Assembly (NCBI RefSeq): GCF_014651055.1
Contig: NZ_BMWD01000027.1
Location: 81,885 to 145,884, forward strand
DNA: 64,000 nt
Reading direction: 5' to 3'
Source: Streptomyces fructofermentans
GTDB lineage: Bacteria > Actinomycetota > Actinomycetes > Streptomycetales > Streptomycetaceae
Below are positions 16,046 through 24,642 of the stretch, piece after piece. The translations under genes and the position numbers were made by a program. The number at the start of each line of letters is the position of its first letter. Positions within the stretch are counted from its first letter, which is position 1. The notes under the pieces were generated by a model. It did no database searches. It saw only the letters and a program-made list of their open reading frames with translations, and had not been told where the DNA came from.

Positions 16046-16806
16046 GTTCTCCCACACGCGGGGACACGGGCGGCGGGACGGGGTTCAAGGACCCCTCCGT
16101 CCGCCGCTCGCTTGCCCTCTTCCGCGCCTTCCGCCGTGAACAGGACGACCCCGGGGCGTGCTACTCGCTCCTGGCGCGGGACGCCGTCGGCCAGGTGGAG
16201 GCGTACGACGGTCCGGTGCGGGACCGGATCGTCGTCGACATCGGCGGCGGTGGCGGCTGGTTCACCGAGGAGTTCCGCCGGCGCGGCGCGCACGGCTACC
16301 TCTTCGAGCCGGACGCCGGGGAGTTGGGCCCCAAGCCGCCGGAGGGTGCCGTCGTCGCCGACGGCTATCTGCTGCCGCTCGCCGACGGGGTGGCCGACGT
16401 CTGCTTCTCGTCCAACGTGCTGGAGCACGTGGCCGACCCGCAGACCTTCCTCAGCGAGATGGTCCGGGTCACCCGGCCCGGCGGTCTGATCTACGTGTCG
16501 TTCACCAACTGGCTGTCCCCGTGGGGCGGCCACGAGTGGGCGCCCTGGCACTACCTGGGCGCCGAGCGGGCCCGTGCCCGCTACCGGCGCCGCACGGGAC
16601 GGCCCGCGAAGCACACCCTCGGCGAGAACCTGTTCGCCGTGCACATCGGCCCCACCCTGCGGCAGGTGCGCGCCCGCGACGACGTCACGGTCGTCTCGGC
16701 GCGCTCCCGCTACTGGCCGTTCCTCGCCCAGGCCGTCGCGAAGGCGCCGGGGCTGCGCGAGTTCGCCACCTGGAACCTCCTCCTCATCCTCCGGCGGTGT
16801 CCATGA
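16042..16806 (+). CDS. SAM-dependent methyltransferase (class I)
   Basis: A 254-residue soluble methyltransferase with motif I VVDIGGGGGWF (about residue 69), an acidic residue at LFEPD, motif II-like ADVCFSSNVLEHVADP and RVTRPGGLIYVSFTNW, all typical of the Methyltransf_11 group that methylates small molecules or glycans. The start overlaps the glycosyltransferase stop and the stop overlaps the AftD-like start (ATGA at 16803), so it is translationally coupled on both sides. In this setting methylation of a sugar or lipid-linked glycan is the best inference. Confidence 0.88.
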   Translation: MSSPTRGDTGGGTGFKDPSVRRSLALFRAFRREQDDPGACYSLLARDAVGQVEAYDGPVRDRIVVDIGGGGGWFTEEFRRRGAHGYLFEPDAGELGPKPPEGAVVADGYLLPLADGVADVCFSSNVLEHVADPQTFLSEMVRVTRPGGLIYVSFTNWLSPWGGHEWAPWHYLGAERARARYRRRTGRPAKHTLGENLFAVHIGPTLRQVRARDDVTVVSARSRYWPFLAQAVAKAPGLREFATWNLLLILRRCP

Positions 16807-19800
16807 CCAGCACGGTCCAGGCTCCTCCCCCTGCGACGACCCGCACCCCCGCCACGGCGTCCGGGCCCCCGGAGGGGCCGCGGTCGCGGCGGTGGCTGCT
16901 GGGGTTCTGGGCCGTGGTGTTCGTGCTCTTCCTGGCCGTGCAACCGGGCCGGGCGACGTTCGAGACCAAGCTCGGCGTGGCACTCGACCCGTGGCAGTTC
17001 CTCGCCGACCTGGGCCAGTTGTGGCACGACCGGGGCGGTTTCGGCGGCATCGCCGACCAGTACGTCGGCTACGCCTTCCCGATGCTGCCGTACTACGGCC
17101 TGGCCGACCTGATCAACCTCCCGGTGTGGCTGGCCGAGCGGCTGTGGCTGTCGCTCGTGGTGACCACCGCGTTCTGGGGGGCACTGCGGCTCGCCGAGCG
17201 GCTGGGTGTCGGCACCGGCGCGTCCCGGCTGCTCGGCGCGCTCGCTTACGCGCTGTGGCCGGTGTTCACGATCGTCGTCGGTTCGACCTCGGCCGCCGCG
17301 CTGCCCGGGGCGCTGCTGCCCTGGGTGCTGCTGCCGCTGACGGACGCGCGCCACAGCGCCCGGGTCGCCGCGCTGCGTTCGGCGCTGCTCATCCCCTTCA
17401 TGGGCGGTGTCAACGCCGCGGCGACCCTCGCGTCCCTGCTGCCGGTGGGTCTCTACCTGCTGTCCCGTCCCGGGGGGCCGCGGCGGCGCAAGCTGATCAC
17501 CTGGTGGGTCCCCGGTGTGGTCCTGGCGACGGCGTGGTGGGTCGTCCCGCTGCTGCTGCTGGGCGTCTACGGCGAGAACTTCCTTCCGTACGTGGAGAGC
17601 GCGCGGACCACCACGGACACCATGGCGGCCACGGAGGCGCTGCGCGGCGCCGGGAACTGGGTCGCCTACCTGCACTTCGGCGAGGCCTGGCTGCCCGCCG
17701 GCTGGACCGTGGCGACCTCGGCGGTCGTGATCGTGTCCTCGGCCCTCGCGGCGGGCATCGGCCTCGCGGGGCTGGCCCGGCGCGACCTGCCCGAGCGGCG
17801 CTGGCTGGTGCTGACCGTGCTGTCGGTCGCGCTCGTCACGCTGGCCGGGTACGGCGGATCGCTGGGGGCGCCCTTCCACGGCACGGTCCAGAGCTGGCTG
17901 GACGGCGGCCTCGTACCGTTCCGCAACATCTACAAGTTCCAGACGGGGCTGGCGCTCGCGCTGGCCCTCGGGCTGGCGCACCTGGTGGGCGTGGCCGCCG
18001 AGAGCCGGGGCGCCCGTCCCGTGCGCGGCCGGCGGCACGCGGCGCTGATCGCCGCCGTCCTGGTGCTTCCCGGGCTGGCCTGGCCCTACCTCAACGGGTC
18101 GATCCTGCAGCCGGGTTCCTTCCAGCGGCTGCCCCAGTACTGGGAGTCGACCGCGGGCTGGCTGAAGAAGTACTCGCCGGACTCGCGCGCCCTCGTGGTG
18201 CCCGCCACCGCGCACGGCATCTACACCTGGGGCTCGCCCATCGACCAGCCGCTCGACGTCCTCGCCGAGTCCCGCTGGGCCCAGCGGGACTACGTGCCGT
18301 TCGGCACGCCGGGCAACCGGCGGGCGATGGACGCGGTCGAGCAGTCCCTGCTGACGGGCGGCCGCGTCCCGGGACTCGCGGACTACCTGGGCCGCGCCGG
18401 ACTCCACTACGTCGTCGTCCGCAACGACCTCGATCCGGACCAGCTCGGCCATGTGCCGACGACGACCGTCAAACGGACCCTGGAGGAGTCGGGCTTCCGG
18501 CGCGTGACCGGGTTCGGCCCGGTGATGACCGGTGGGCGCATCGCGGAGAACACGCCCCTGCAGATCGAGGGGCTGTACCCGCGTCAGCGGGCCGTCGAGA
18601 TCTACGAGCCGACGGGCGCGGACGTGCGGCGGCCGGGCCAGGCGGGGCTGAGGGCGGTCGCCGACACGGCCGTCGTCTCCGGCGGGCCCGAGGCGCTGCT
18701 GCCGCTGGCCGCCGACCCGGGGATGCGGGACCGGGCCGCCGTGCTGACCGGCGACAACACACCCGGCCTCGGCACCCCCGCCCTCCAGGTGCTGGGCGAC
18801 GGACTGCGGCGCGCCGACACCCGGTTCGGCCTGGTCAACGCCAACACCTCGTACACGTACACGCGTGACGAGCGCAACCACGACGGCAGCTTCCAGGACG
18901 CCGGGGAGAAGCCGCACCAGATCCTGCCGACGACGGGGGTCCGCCACCAGACGGTGGCGGAGCTGCGCGGCGCGCGTTCGGTGACCGCTTCGTCGAGCGG
19001 CAACTGGCTGTTCCATCTGCCGCAGTACGACCCGGTGAACGCCTTCGACGGCAATCCGGACACCGCGTGGGCCGAGGGCTCGGCGGGGTCGGCCGACGGG
19101 GAGTGGCTGCGGATCGCCTTCACCGACACGACGGACGTCCCGTCCTCGATCCGGGTGACGCCGCTGCCGCAGGACAGCGTGCGGTCCGCGGCCACCCGGG
19201 TGCGGGTGGAGACGGAGCGCGGCTCCGAGACGAGCCATCTGCGCCCGGACGGCACCCGGCAGCGGATCAAGGCCCCGGCCGGTCCGACGGACTGGCTGAG
19301 GATCACCGTCGTCGACTCGGTGGCCCGGCACTCCGGCCTGTCCGGCGCGGGCTTCTCCGAGGTCGACGTCCCGGACGTGCAGGTCACGCGGATGCTGCGG
19401 CTGCCGACGGACGCCTCGCGCACCGACGCGGCCGCCGAGGTCGTCTCGCTCCACCGGCCGTCCGACCCGGGCGGCTTCTCCCCGACGGGCACGGAGGCGG
19501 GGCTGCACCGCCGTTGGACCTCCGAGTCGGCGGGCACGTACGAGGTGCGGGCGAGTGCCGTCCCGGTGCCGGGTGAGGCGTTCGACCGCCTCCTCTACGA
19601 GGTGGCTCCTGACCAGGTGGACCGGATCACCGCGACCGCCGACTCGACCGCCCGGCTCGGCACCGGTCTCTCGCCGCGCAATCTGACCGACGGCGACCTG
19701 ACCACGGCGTGGATCGCCGGGGACCGCCCGACGATCCATCTGAGCTGGCCGGGCAAGCAGGCCGTCGACGAGCTGGTGCTCGCGCCGGCCGGCGGCCTGT

Positions 19801-21383
19801 CCACCCGGCCCACCGAGGTCAGCATCGGCTCGCCGGACGGCGCCGCGATCGCCGCGGTCGACGAGAACGGGGCCGTCCACTTCGATGCGATCACCACGGA
19901 CCGGCTGGACATCACCGTCACCGACACCGCGCCGATGACGGTCCACAACCCGCTCGCCGACGAGGACCTGCAACTGCCGGTCGGCCTGACCGAGGCGTAC
20001 GTGCCGGCGCTGGACCAGTACCGCACGCCGCAGCCCCGCTCGTCGCGGACCTTCGAGGTGCCCTGCGGCAAGGGGCCCGCCCTGGCCGTCGACGACGAGT
20101 TGTACGAGACCGCCGCGAAGGGGACCGTCGCGGACCTGGTGGAGCGGCGGCCCATCGAGCTGACGCTCTGCCAGGAGGGGCGCGAGGAGCCCTCGTTGTC
20201 CCTGGGCTCCGGTTCGCACCGGGTCGAGGCGGGCGACGCGGGGCCGCTGGCGGTCACCGATGTGACGCTCACCCGCGGCACGGTCGCCGCGCCGGCCCAG
20301 CTCGACCGGGAGCTGGGGATACGGGACTGGCTGGGCGACCGGCGGGAGGTGACCGTCGGCTCGGGCCCGGCCGCCTATCTGACGATGTACGAGAACTTCA
20401 ACGACGGCTGGAAGGCCACGCTCAACGGCGACGAGCTGAAGCCCGTACGGCTCGACGGCTGGCAGCAGGGCTGGCGGATCCCGCGCGACGAGGCCGGCAC
20501 GGTGAAGCTCTCGTACGAGCCGTCCGTGCTGTACGAGGCCGGGCTGATCGGCGGCGGCGTCGCGGTGCTGGCGCTGGCCGGGCTGGCGCTGTACCGACGG
20601 AGGGAACCGGACGGCGACGAGCCCTCGCCGGCGCCGCCGGCGCCCGGCCCGGTCCTGGGCACGGTGGCGCTCACCGCGGTCGGGATCGTGGTCGCCGGTG
20701 TTCTCGCCCTGCTGGTGCCCGCCCTCGCGCTCCTGGCGCGACGGCGGCACACCCTGCTGGTGCCCCTCGCGTTCCTCGCGATGGCGGGGGCGGGGATCGT
20801 GGCCGCCGCGGGGGCCGGGGAGCCGGCCGCCGAGGGCACGGGAGCGTTCGGTCCGGTGGCCCAACTGCTGGCGCTGATCGCCCTGTTCGCGGGCCTGGTG
20901 TCCGTCGGGGAGGCGTCGTACGGGCTCCGGGGCGGCCGGGCGGGCGCGCCGCCGCCCCCGGCGCCGGAGGCCGGGACCCCCGCCGCGCCGCTGCCGCACC
21001 GGGTGCGGGGAGCGAACGCGGGGCCGGGCGTGCCTCCCGTACCGGACGGCCCCCCGCCCGCACCCTACGGACCCGCCTCCGCGCCGGACGGTCCCGCGCG
21101 CCCCGAGTCCGGGCCGACCGTGTCCGCCCGCGGACCGGGCGCGCGGCGGGAGCCCGACCCGCCGACCGTGCGGTTCCCGTTCCGCAAGGGAAGGCCCGGG
21201 GCCGGCTCGGAGCAGCCCGAGGACTCGGTGCCGGACCAGCCGGACCAGCCGGAGCAGCCGAAGCAGGAAGGGCCGCGGAAGCAGGAAGGGCAGCCGGGGC
21301 AGGCGGGGCCGGAGGGACAGGCAGGCCGGGGGGAGCAGGAAAGGGGCGAGCAGCGGAAGAAGGGGGAGGGCGGACCCGGATGA
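16803..21383 (+). CDS. AftD-like alpha-(1->3)-arabinofuranosyltransferase homologue (GT-C, DUF3367)
   Basis: A 1526-residue polytopic membrane protein. Residues about 30-480 form a GT-C-type core of many helices, including the conserved first-loop pattern TKLGVALDPWQFLADL, LWHDRGGFGGIADQY and YAFPMLPYYG seen in AftD proteins, which use decaprenyl-phosphoarabinose. Two F5/8-like carbohydrate-binding segments follow (residues about 720-850, SVTASSSGNW and AFDGNPDTAW; and about 935-1050, LTDGDLTTAWIAGD). Further extracytoplasmic sequence, more helices from about residue 1240 and a Gln/Pro/Glu/Lys-rich tail complete it. Streptomycetes lack mycobacterial arabinogalactan, so donor and acceptor are open. 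Start and stop overlap the neighbouring genes. It is the centrepiece of the operon. Confidence 0.85.
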   Translation: MTSTVQAPPPATTRTPATASGPPEGPRSRRWLLGFWAVVFVLFLAVQPGRATFETKLGVALDPWQFLADLGQLWHDRGGFGGIADQYVGYAFPMLPYYGLADLINLPVWLAERLWLSLVVTTAFWGALRLAERLGVGTGASRLLGALAYALWPVFTIVVGSTSAAALPGALLPWVLLPLTDARHSARVAALRSALLIPFMGGVNAAATLASLLPVGLYLLSRPGGPRRRKLITWWVPGVVLATAWWVVPLLLLGVYGENFLPYVESARTTTDTMAATEALRGAGNWVAYLHFGEAWLPAGWTVATSAVVIVSSALAAGIGLAGLARRDLPERRWLVLTVLSVALVTLAGYGGSLGAPFHGTVQSWLDGGLVPFRNIYKFQTGLALALALGLAHLVGVAAESRGARPVRGRRHAALIAAVLVLPGLAWPYLNGSILQPGSFQRLPQYWESTAGWLKKYSPDSRALVVPATAHGIYTWGSPIDQPLDVLAESRWAQRDYVPFGTPGNRRAMDAVEQSLLTGGRVPGLADYLGRAGLHYVVVRNDLDPDQLGHVPTTTVKRTLEESGFRRVTGFGPVMTGGRIAENTPLQIEGLYPRQRAVEIYEPTGADVRRPGQAGLRAVADTAVVSGGPEALLPLAADPGMRDRAAVLTGDNTPGLGTPALQVLGDGLRRADTRFGLVNANTSYTYTRDERNHDGSFQDAGEKPHQILPTTGVRHQTVAELRGARSVTASSSGNWLFHLPQYDPVNAFDGNPDTAWAEGSAGSADGEWLRIAFTDTTDVPSSIRVTPLPQDSVRSAATRVRVETERGSETSHLRPDGTRQRIKAPAGPTDWLRITVVDSVARHSGLSGAGFSEVDVPDVQVTRMLRLPTDASRTDAAAEVVSLHRPSDPGGFSPTGTEAGLHRRWTSESAGTYEVRASAVPVPGEAFDRLLYEVAPDQVDRITATADSTARLGTGLSPRNLTDGDLTTAWIAGDRPTIHLSWPGKQAVDELVLAPAGGLSTRPTEVSIGSPDGAAIAAVDENGAVHFDAITTDRLDITVTDTAPMTVHNPLADEDLQLPVGLTEAYVPALDQYRTPQPRSSRTFEVPCGKGPALAVDDELYETAAKGTVADLVERRPIELTLCQEGREEPSLSLGSGSHRVEAGDAGPLAVTDVTLTRGTVAAPAQLDRELGIRDWLGDRREVTVGSGPAAYLTMYENFNDGWKATLNGDELKPVRLDGWQQGWRIPRDEAGTVKLSYEPSVLYEAGLIGGGVAVLALAGLALYRRREPDGDEPSPAPPAPGPVLGTVALTAVGIVVAGVLALLVPALALLARRRHTLLVPLAFLAMAGAGIVAAAGAGEPAAEGTGAFGPVAQLLALIALFAGLVSVGEASYGLRGGRAGAPPPPAPEAGTPAAPLPHRVRGANAGPGVPPVPDGPPPAPYGPASAPDGPARPESGPTVSARGPGARREPDPPTVRFPFRKGRPGAGSEQPEDSVPDQPDQPEQPKQEGPRKQEGQPGQAGPEGQAGRGEQERGEQRKKGEGGPG

Positions 21384-22702
21384 CCACGCTGGACCACCCG
21401 GCACGCGACGGCACCGGCGGGCCCGGGCACCCGCCCGCGCGCATCCCGTTCCCCGTGGTGGACGAGGTCGCCCGCCACTGCCTCCAGGACGAGGAGCCGG
21501 AGACCGTCCACATCGAGGTCCACCTGCCGGGCCGCCTCGATCCGGACCGGCTGCGGACGGCCTTCGCCGGGGCCCTGCGCCGCCACCCGCGGATCCTCAT
21601 GCGGGAGGCGGCCGGGCCCTGGTACCGGCGACGCTACGAGTGGGAGCTGACCGAGGACCCGGACGTGGAGGCCGTCCGGTTCCCGCCGCCCGAACGGGAC
21701 GCCCTCAAGCACGCCCGCGACCGCGCGCTGCGCGAGGCCCCGCCGCTGACGGCCGCGCCGCCGGTCCGGCTGGAGGCCGTCGCCGCCCCCGGGACCGGCG
21801 GAACGGTCCTGTTCCTCACCATCAACCACACCGCCCTCGACGGCCCGGCCTGTCTGCGGGTCCTCGCGACGGCCGCCGAACTGTACGGCGGGCGGGACAA
21901 CTCCCCCGCGGCGCCCCCGACCCGGGCCGCGGCGCGGGCGCCCGGCGCCACCGGCACGCCCTCCACCTGGTCGCCGCCCGCCCGGGTCGCCCGCGGCACG
22001 CCCGAGCCCTCGCCCGGAAACGGGCTGCTCGTCGAGGAGTTCGCCGTCCCGCGGCGGCCCGGGGGCGCCCCGTACACCGTCAACGACCAGCTGATGGCGG
22101 CCACCGCCCTGATGATCACCCACTGGAACCGGGAGCACGGCGCCCGCCCGCGCCCCCTGCGCATCACGATGCCGGTGGACGACCGCACGCGCGGCACGGA
22201 CATGCCCATCGGGAACGGGACACGGCTCGTCGAGGTCACCTTCGCGCCGGGGGAACCGGACGCCTCACGGATGCCGGAGCTGCTGCGCCGCACCGCGGAG
22301 CGGACCCGCGCCCTCAAGGGGGTCACCCGTCCCCAACTCGGGCGCGGCGCGGCCCTGCTGACCTCGCCGGTGGCGCCGGTGGCCTGGCGGGCCGCGTTCA
22401 CCAGGGGCCTGCGCAGAGCCGCCGGGCCGTGGACGTCGACCGTCCTGCTGAGCAACATCGGGCGCATTCCGTACGCGCTCGACTTCGGCGAGGAGGCCGG
22501 GCGCGCGAGCGCGGTGTGGTTCTCCGCGCCGGCCCGGATGCCGCGCGGGCTGACGGTCACGACCGCCTCCACGGCAGGCCGGCTGCACGTGGCGTTCCGC
22601 TGGTCCCGGACCCTGCTGAGCCACGGGGACGGCTCCCATCTGCGCGACCTCTTCGAGCACTACCTGCACGCGACGGAACACGCCACGGAGAGTGCCCCAT
22701 GA
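21380..22702 (+). CDS. Condensation-fold acyltransferase (PapA/WES-like)
   Basis: A 440-residue protein of the CoA-dependent acyltransferase/condensation superfamily. The catalytic HxxxD motif is intact within INHTALDGPA (His150, Asp154), with Asn in place of the first His of HHxxxDG. A second-half motif resembles the DFGWG loop (YALDFGEEAGRASAVWF). Related PapA enzymes acylate trehalose or phthiocerol lipids, and nonribosomal condensation domains share the fold. Being stand-alone and locked by ATGA overlaps between the AftD-like gene and a methyltransferase, it probably acylates the glycan or glycolipid made by this operon. The substrate is not known. Confidence 0.78.
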   Translation: MTTLDHPARDGTGGPGHPPARIPFPVVDEVARHCLQDEEPETVHIEVHLPGRLDPDRLRTAFAGALRRHPRILMREAAGPWYRRRYEWELTEDPDVEAVRFPPPERDALKHARDRALREAPPLTAAPPVRLEAVAAPGTGGTVLFLTINHTALDGPACLRVLATAAELYGGRDNSPAAPPTRAAARAPGATGTPSTWSPPARVARGTPEPSPGNGLLVEEFAVPRRPGGAPYTVNDQLMAATALMITHWNREHGARPRPLRITMPVDDRTRGTDMPIGNGTRLVEVTFAPGEPDASRMPELLRRTAERTRALKGVTRPQLGRGAALLTSPVAPVAWRAAFTRGLRRAAGPWTSTVLLSNIGRIPYALDFGEEAGRASAVWFSAPARMPRGLTVTTASTAGRLHVAFRWSRTLLSHGDGSHLRDLFEHYLHATEHATESAP

Positions 22703-23442
22703 CGACCGCTCCGACCCGCCGGCCCCCGCACGGACTGCGGGACTTCTACGAGGACCCGGCCGTCCCGGTCGCCTCCGGCGCACCCCGCAGCCTGCGCCAG
22801 GCCCGGATGCTGGCCGCCGCCCTCGGCCCGGCGACGGCGTCGGGGCCGCGCACCGTCCTCGACATCGGCTGCGGCGACGGCACCGCCGCCTCGACGGCCG
22901 CGCCGCTGCTCGCCGGTCACCGCATCGTCGGCGTCGACTGGTCCCAGGACGCGCTGCGCCGCGCGCACACCCGCCTGCCGGCCGCGGTGCGCGGCGAACT
23001 CACGGACGGCGGCCTGCCGTTCAGGTCCGCGTCCGCCGACGCCGTGCTGTTCAGCGAGGTGGTCGAACACCTCGTGGACCCGGACGCGGCACTCGACGAG
23101 ATCCACCGGGTCCTGCGCCCGGGAGGCCATCTGATGCTCTCCACGCCCAACTTGGCGGCCTGGTACAACCGGGCCCTGCTCCTCGCCGGGGTCCAGCCCG
23201 TCTTCTCCGAGGTGAGCCTGCGCGCGATCCACGGCCGCCCCGGCACGGAGGTGGTGGGCCATCTGCGGCTCTACACCCCGCGCGCGCTGCGGGAGTTCGT
23301 GGCCGCCTCGGGCTTCGAGGTCGTGGGGCTGCGGGGAGCCCCGTTCCACGGGGTGCCGCGCCCGCTGCGCCCGCTGGACCGGCTGGCCTGCGCCGTCCCG
23401 TCCGTGGCGTCGATCCTGCTGCTGCACGCGCGAAGGACGTAG
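22699..23442 (+). CDS. SAM-dependent methyltransferase (class I)
   Basis: A 247-residue methyltransferase with motif I TVLDIGCGDGTAAST (about residue 51), VGVDWSQDALRRAHTR, AVLFSEVVEHLVDP and RVLRPGGHLMLSTPNLAAW. It is of the UbiE/Methyltransf_11 type used on sugars and lipids. ATGA overlap with the acyltransferase places it in the same translation-coupled set; the EamA gene begins 2 bp after its stop. It differs clearly from the first methyltransferase of the operon, so two distinct methylations are possible. Confidence 0.87.
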   Translation: MTTAPTRRPPHGLRDFYEDPAVPVASGAPRSLRQARMLAAALGPATASGPRTVLDIGCGDGTAASTAAPLLAGHRIVGVDWSQDALRRAHTRLPAAVRGELTDGGLPFRSASADAVLFSEVVEHLVDPDAALDEIHRVLRPGGHLMLSTPNLAAWYNRALLLAGVQPVFSEVSLRAIHGRPGTEVVGHLRLYTPRALREFVAASGFEVVGLRGAPFHGVPRPLRPLDRLACAVPSVASILLLHARRT

Positions 23443-23444
23443 CC

Positions 23445-24374
23445 ATGTGGTGGGGAGTGGCCGCGGCCCTGCTGGCGAACGTCCTCTACAGCACGGGATT
23501 CGTCCTGGAGAAACGGGCTCTCGCGGCCATGCCGGAGGTGACCGTGCGACGGCCCCTGCGGCTGCTGCGGCTGGTTGTCGGCAGCCCGCTCTGGATCGGC
23601 GGCTCCCTGTCCCTCGCGGCCGGCTTCGCCGCACAGCTCGTCGTCTACCGCACCCTGCCGATCGCCGCCGCGCAGGGCATCTTCGTCTCCGGGCTGGTGC
23701 TGCTCGTCCTGCTGTCCTCGACCCTGCTCGGCGAGGAGACCTCGGGGCGCGAACGGTACGCGCTCGGCGCGATCCTGCTCGCCCTGCTCATGGTGGTGCT
23801 GTCGCTGAAGGAGGGCTCGGACACCGTCGGCGGCGACGCCCCGGCACCGCTGGTCCTGCTGGTCTGCGTACCGTCGCTGGCGCTCGGCGTCTGGCTGTAC
23901 GGGTCCGCGGAGCGCCGCGCCAGGCACCGGCACCGGATGCCGACGACGGGCGTCGAGTACGGCGTGGCGGTGGGCCTGCTGTACGGGGTCAGCTCGCTGG
24001 CCATCAAGGGCGTGTCGGGCCACCTCACGACGAGCGGGCCGGGCGGCGCGGTGCTCGGTCTGCTCCGCTCCCCGTACCCCTATCTCCTGCTCTTCACGGG
24101 CGCGTTCGGCCTCGTCATGTCGCAGGCGGCCCTGCAGCGCTGCCGGGCCTCGCTCATCGTGCCGGTCTGCACGACCGTGACCTGCCTGTTCACCGCGGTC
24201 CTCGGCACGCTCTCGTTCGGCGAGGCGCTGCCCGAGGAGCCGCTGCGGCTGGCCCTGCGCATCGGCGGTACGGCGCTGGCGGTCTCCGTGCTCCTCGCGA
24301 TGCCCAAGCACGACCCACCGCCGAAGCCCCCGTCCCCTTCCCCCACGAGGGAGTTGACCAGCCGTGAACCCTGA
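23445..24374 (+). CDS. EamA/DMT-type membrane transporter
   Basis: A 309-residue protein with about nine or ten transmembrane helices in two homologous halves (VLYSTGFVLEKRAL; PIAAAQGIFVSGLVLLVLL; then SSLAIKGVSG and SLIVPVCTTVTCLFTAVLG). DMT-fold proteins export metabolites or flip lipid-linked sugars. In an operon with glycosyltransferases, a flippase or exporter for the lipid-linked product is the natural inference. The ATG follows GAAGGACG. The tail is Pro-rich (PPPKPPSPSPT), and its last codons overlap the Trm112-like gene by 11 bp. Confidence 0.8.
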   Translation: MWWGVAAALLANVLYSTGFVLEKRALAAMPEVTVRRPLRLLRLVVGSPLWIGGSLSLAAGFAAQLVVYRTLPIAAAQGIFVSGLVLLVLLSSTLLGEETSGRERYALGAILLALLMVVLSLKEGSDTVGGDAPAPLVLLVCVPSLALGVWLYGSAERRARHRHRMPTTGVEYGVAVGLLYGVSSLAIKGVSGHLTTSGPGGAVLGLLRSPYPYLLLFTGAFGLVMSQAALQRCRASLIVPVCTTVTCLFTAVLGTLSFGEALPEEPLRLALRIGGTALAVSVLLAMPKHDPPPKPPSPSPTRELTSREP

Positions 24375-24642
24375 CGACCCGCTGCTGAGGATTCTGGCGT
24401 GCCCGCTGGACAAGGGCCCGCTGCACCTGCTCGCCGAGGAACCGGGCGGCGGCGACGCGCTCTACAACCCGCGGCTGCGGCGCCGCTACCCGATCGTCGA
24501 CGGCATCCCGCAGCTCCTGCCGTCCTCGGGCGAGCAGGTGACGGAGGAGGAGCACGAGGAGCTCCTGAGCCGGCTGTCCGCCGACGGAGACCCGGGCGCC
24601 CCGCGGCGCGGCCCCCGCACTCCGGGGGCGACGGGCGCATGA
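24364..24642 (+). CDS. Trm112-like small zinc-ribbon protein
   Basis: A 92-residue protein of the Trm112 (DUF343) type: LLRILACPLDKGPLHLL at the N-terminus and YNPRLRRRYPIVDGIPQLLPS in the middle, the usual two halves of the fold. Only one of the usual N-terminal Cys pair is present (Asp in place of the second), which is common in actinobacterial members. Trm112 proteins stabilise methyltransferases in eukaryotes and archaea. Here the next gene, overlapping by ATGA, is an FkbM methyltransferase, so partnership with it or with the other two is plausible. The start is a GTG. Confidence 0.8.
   Translation: MNPDDPLLRILACPLDKGPLHLLAEEPGGGDALYNPRLRRRYPIVDGIPQLLPSSGEQVTEEEHEELLSRLSADGDPGAPRRGPRTPGATGA

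Noticed and set aside
16710..21404. A 1564-codon open frame on the minus strand opposite the AftD-like gene
   Set aside because: It is His/Arg/Gly-rich with no domain features and mirrors the third-position GC bias of the plus-strand gene; a shadow frame, not a gene.
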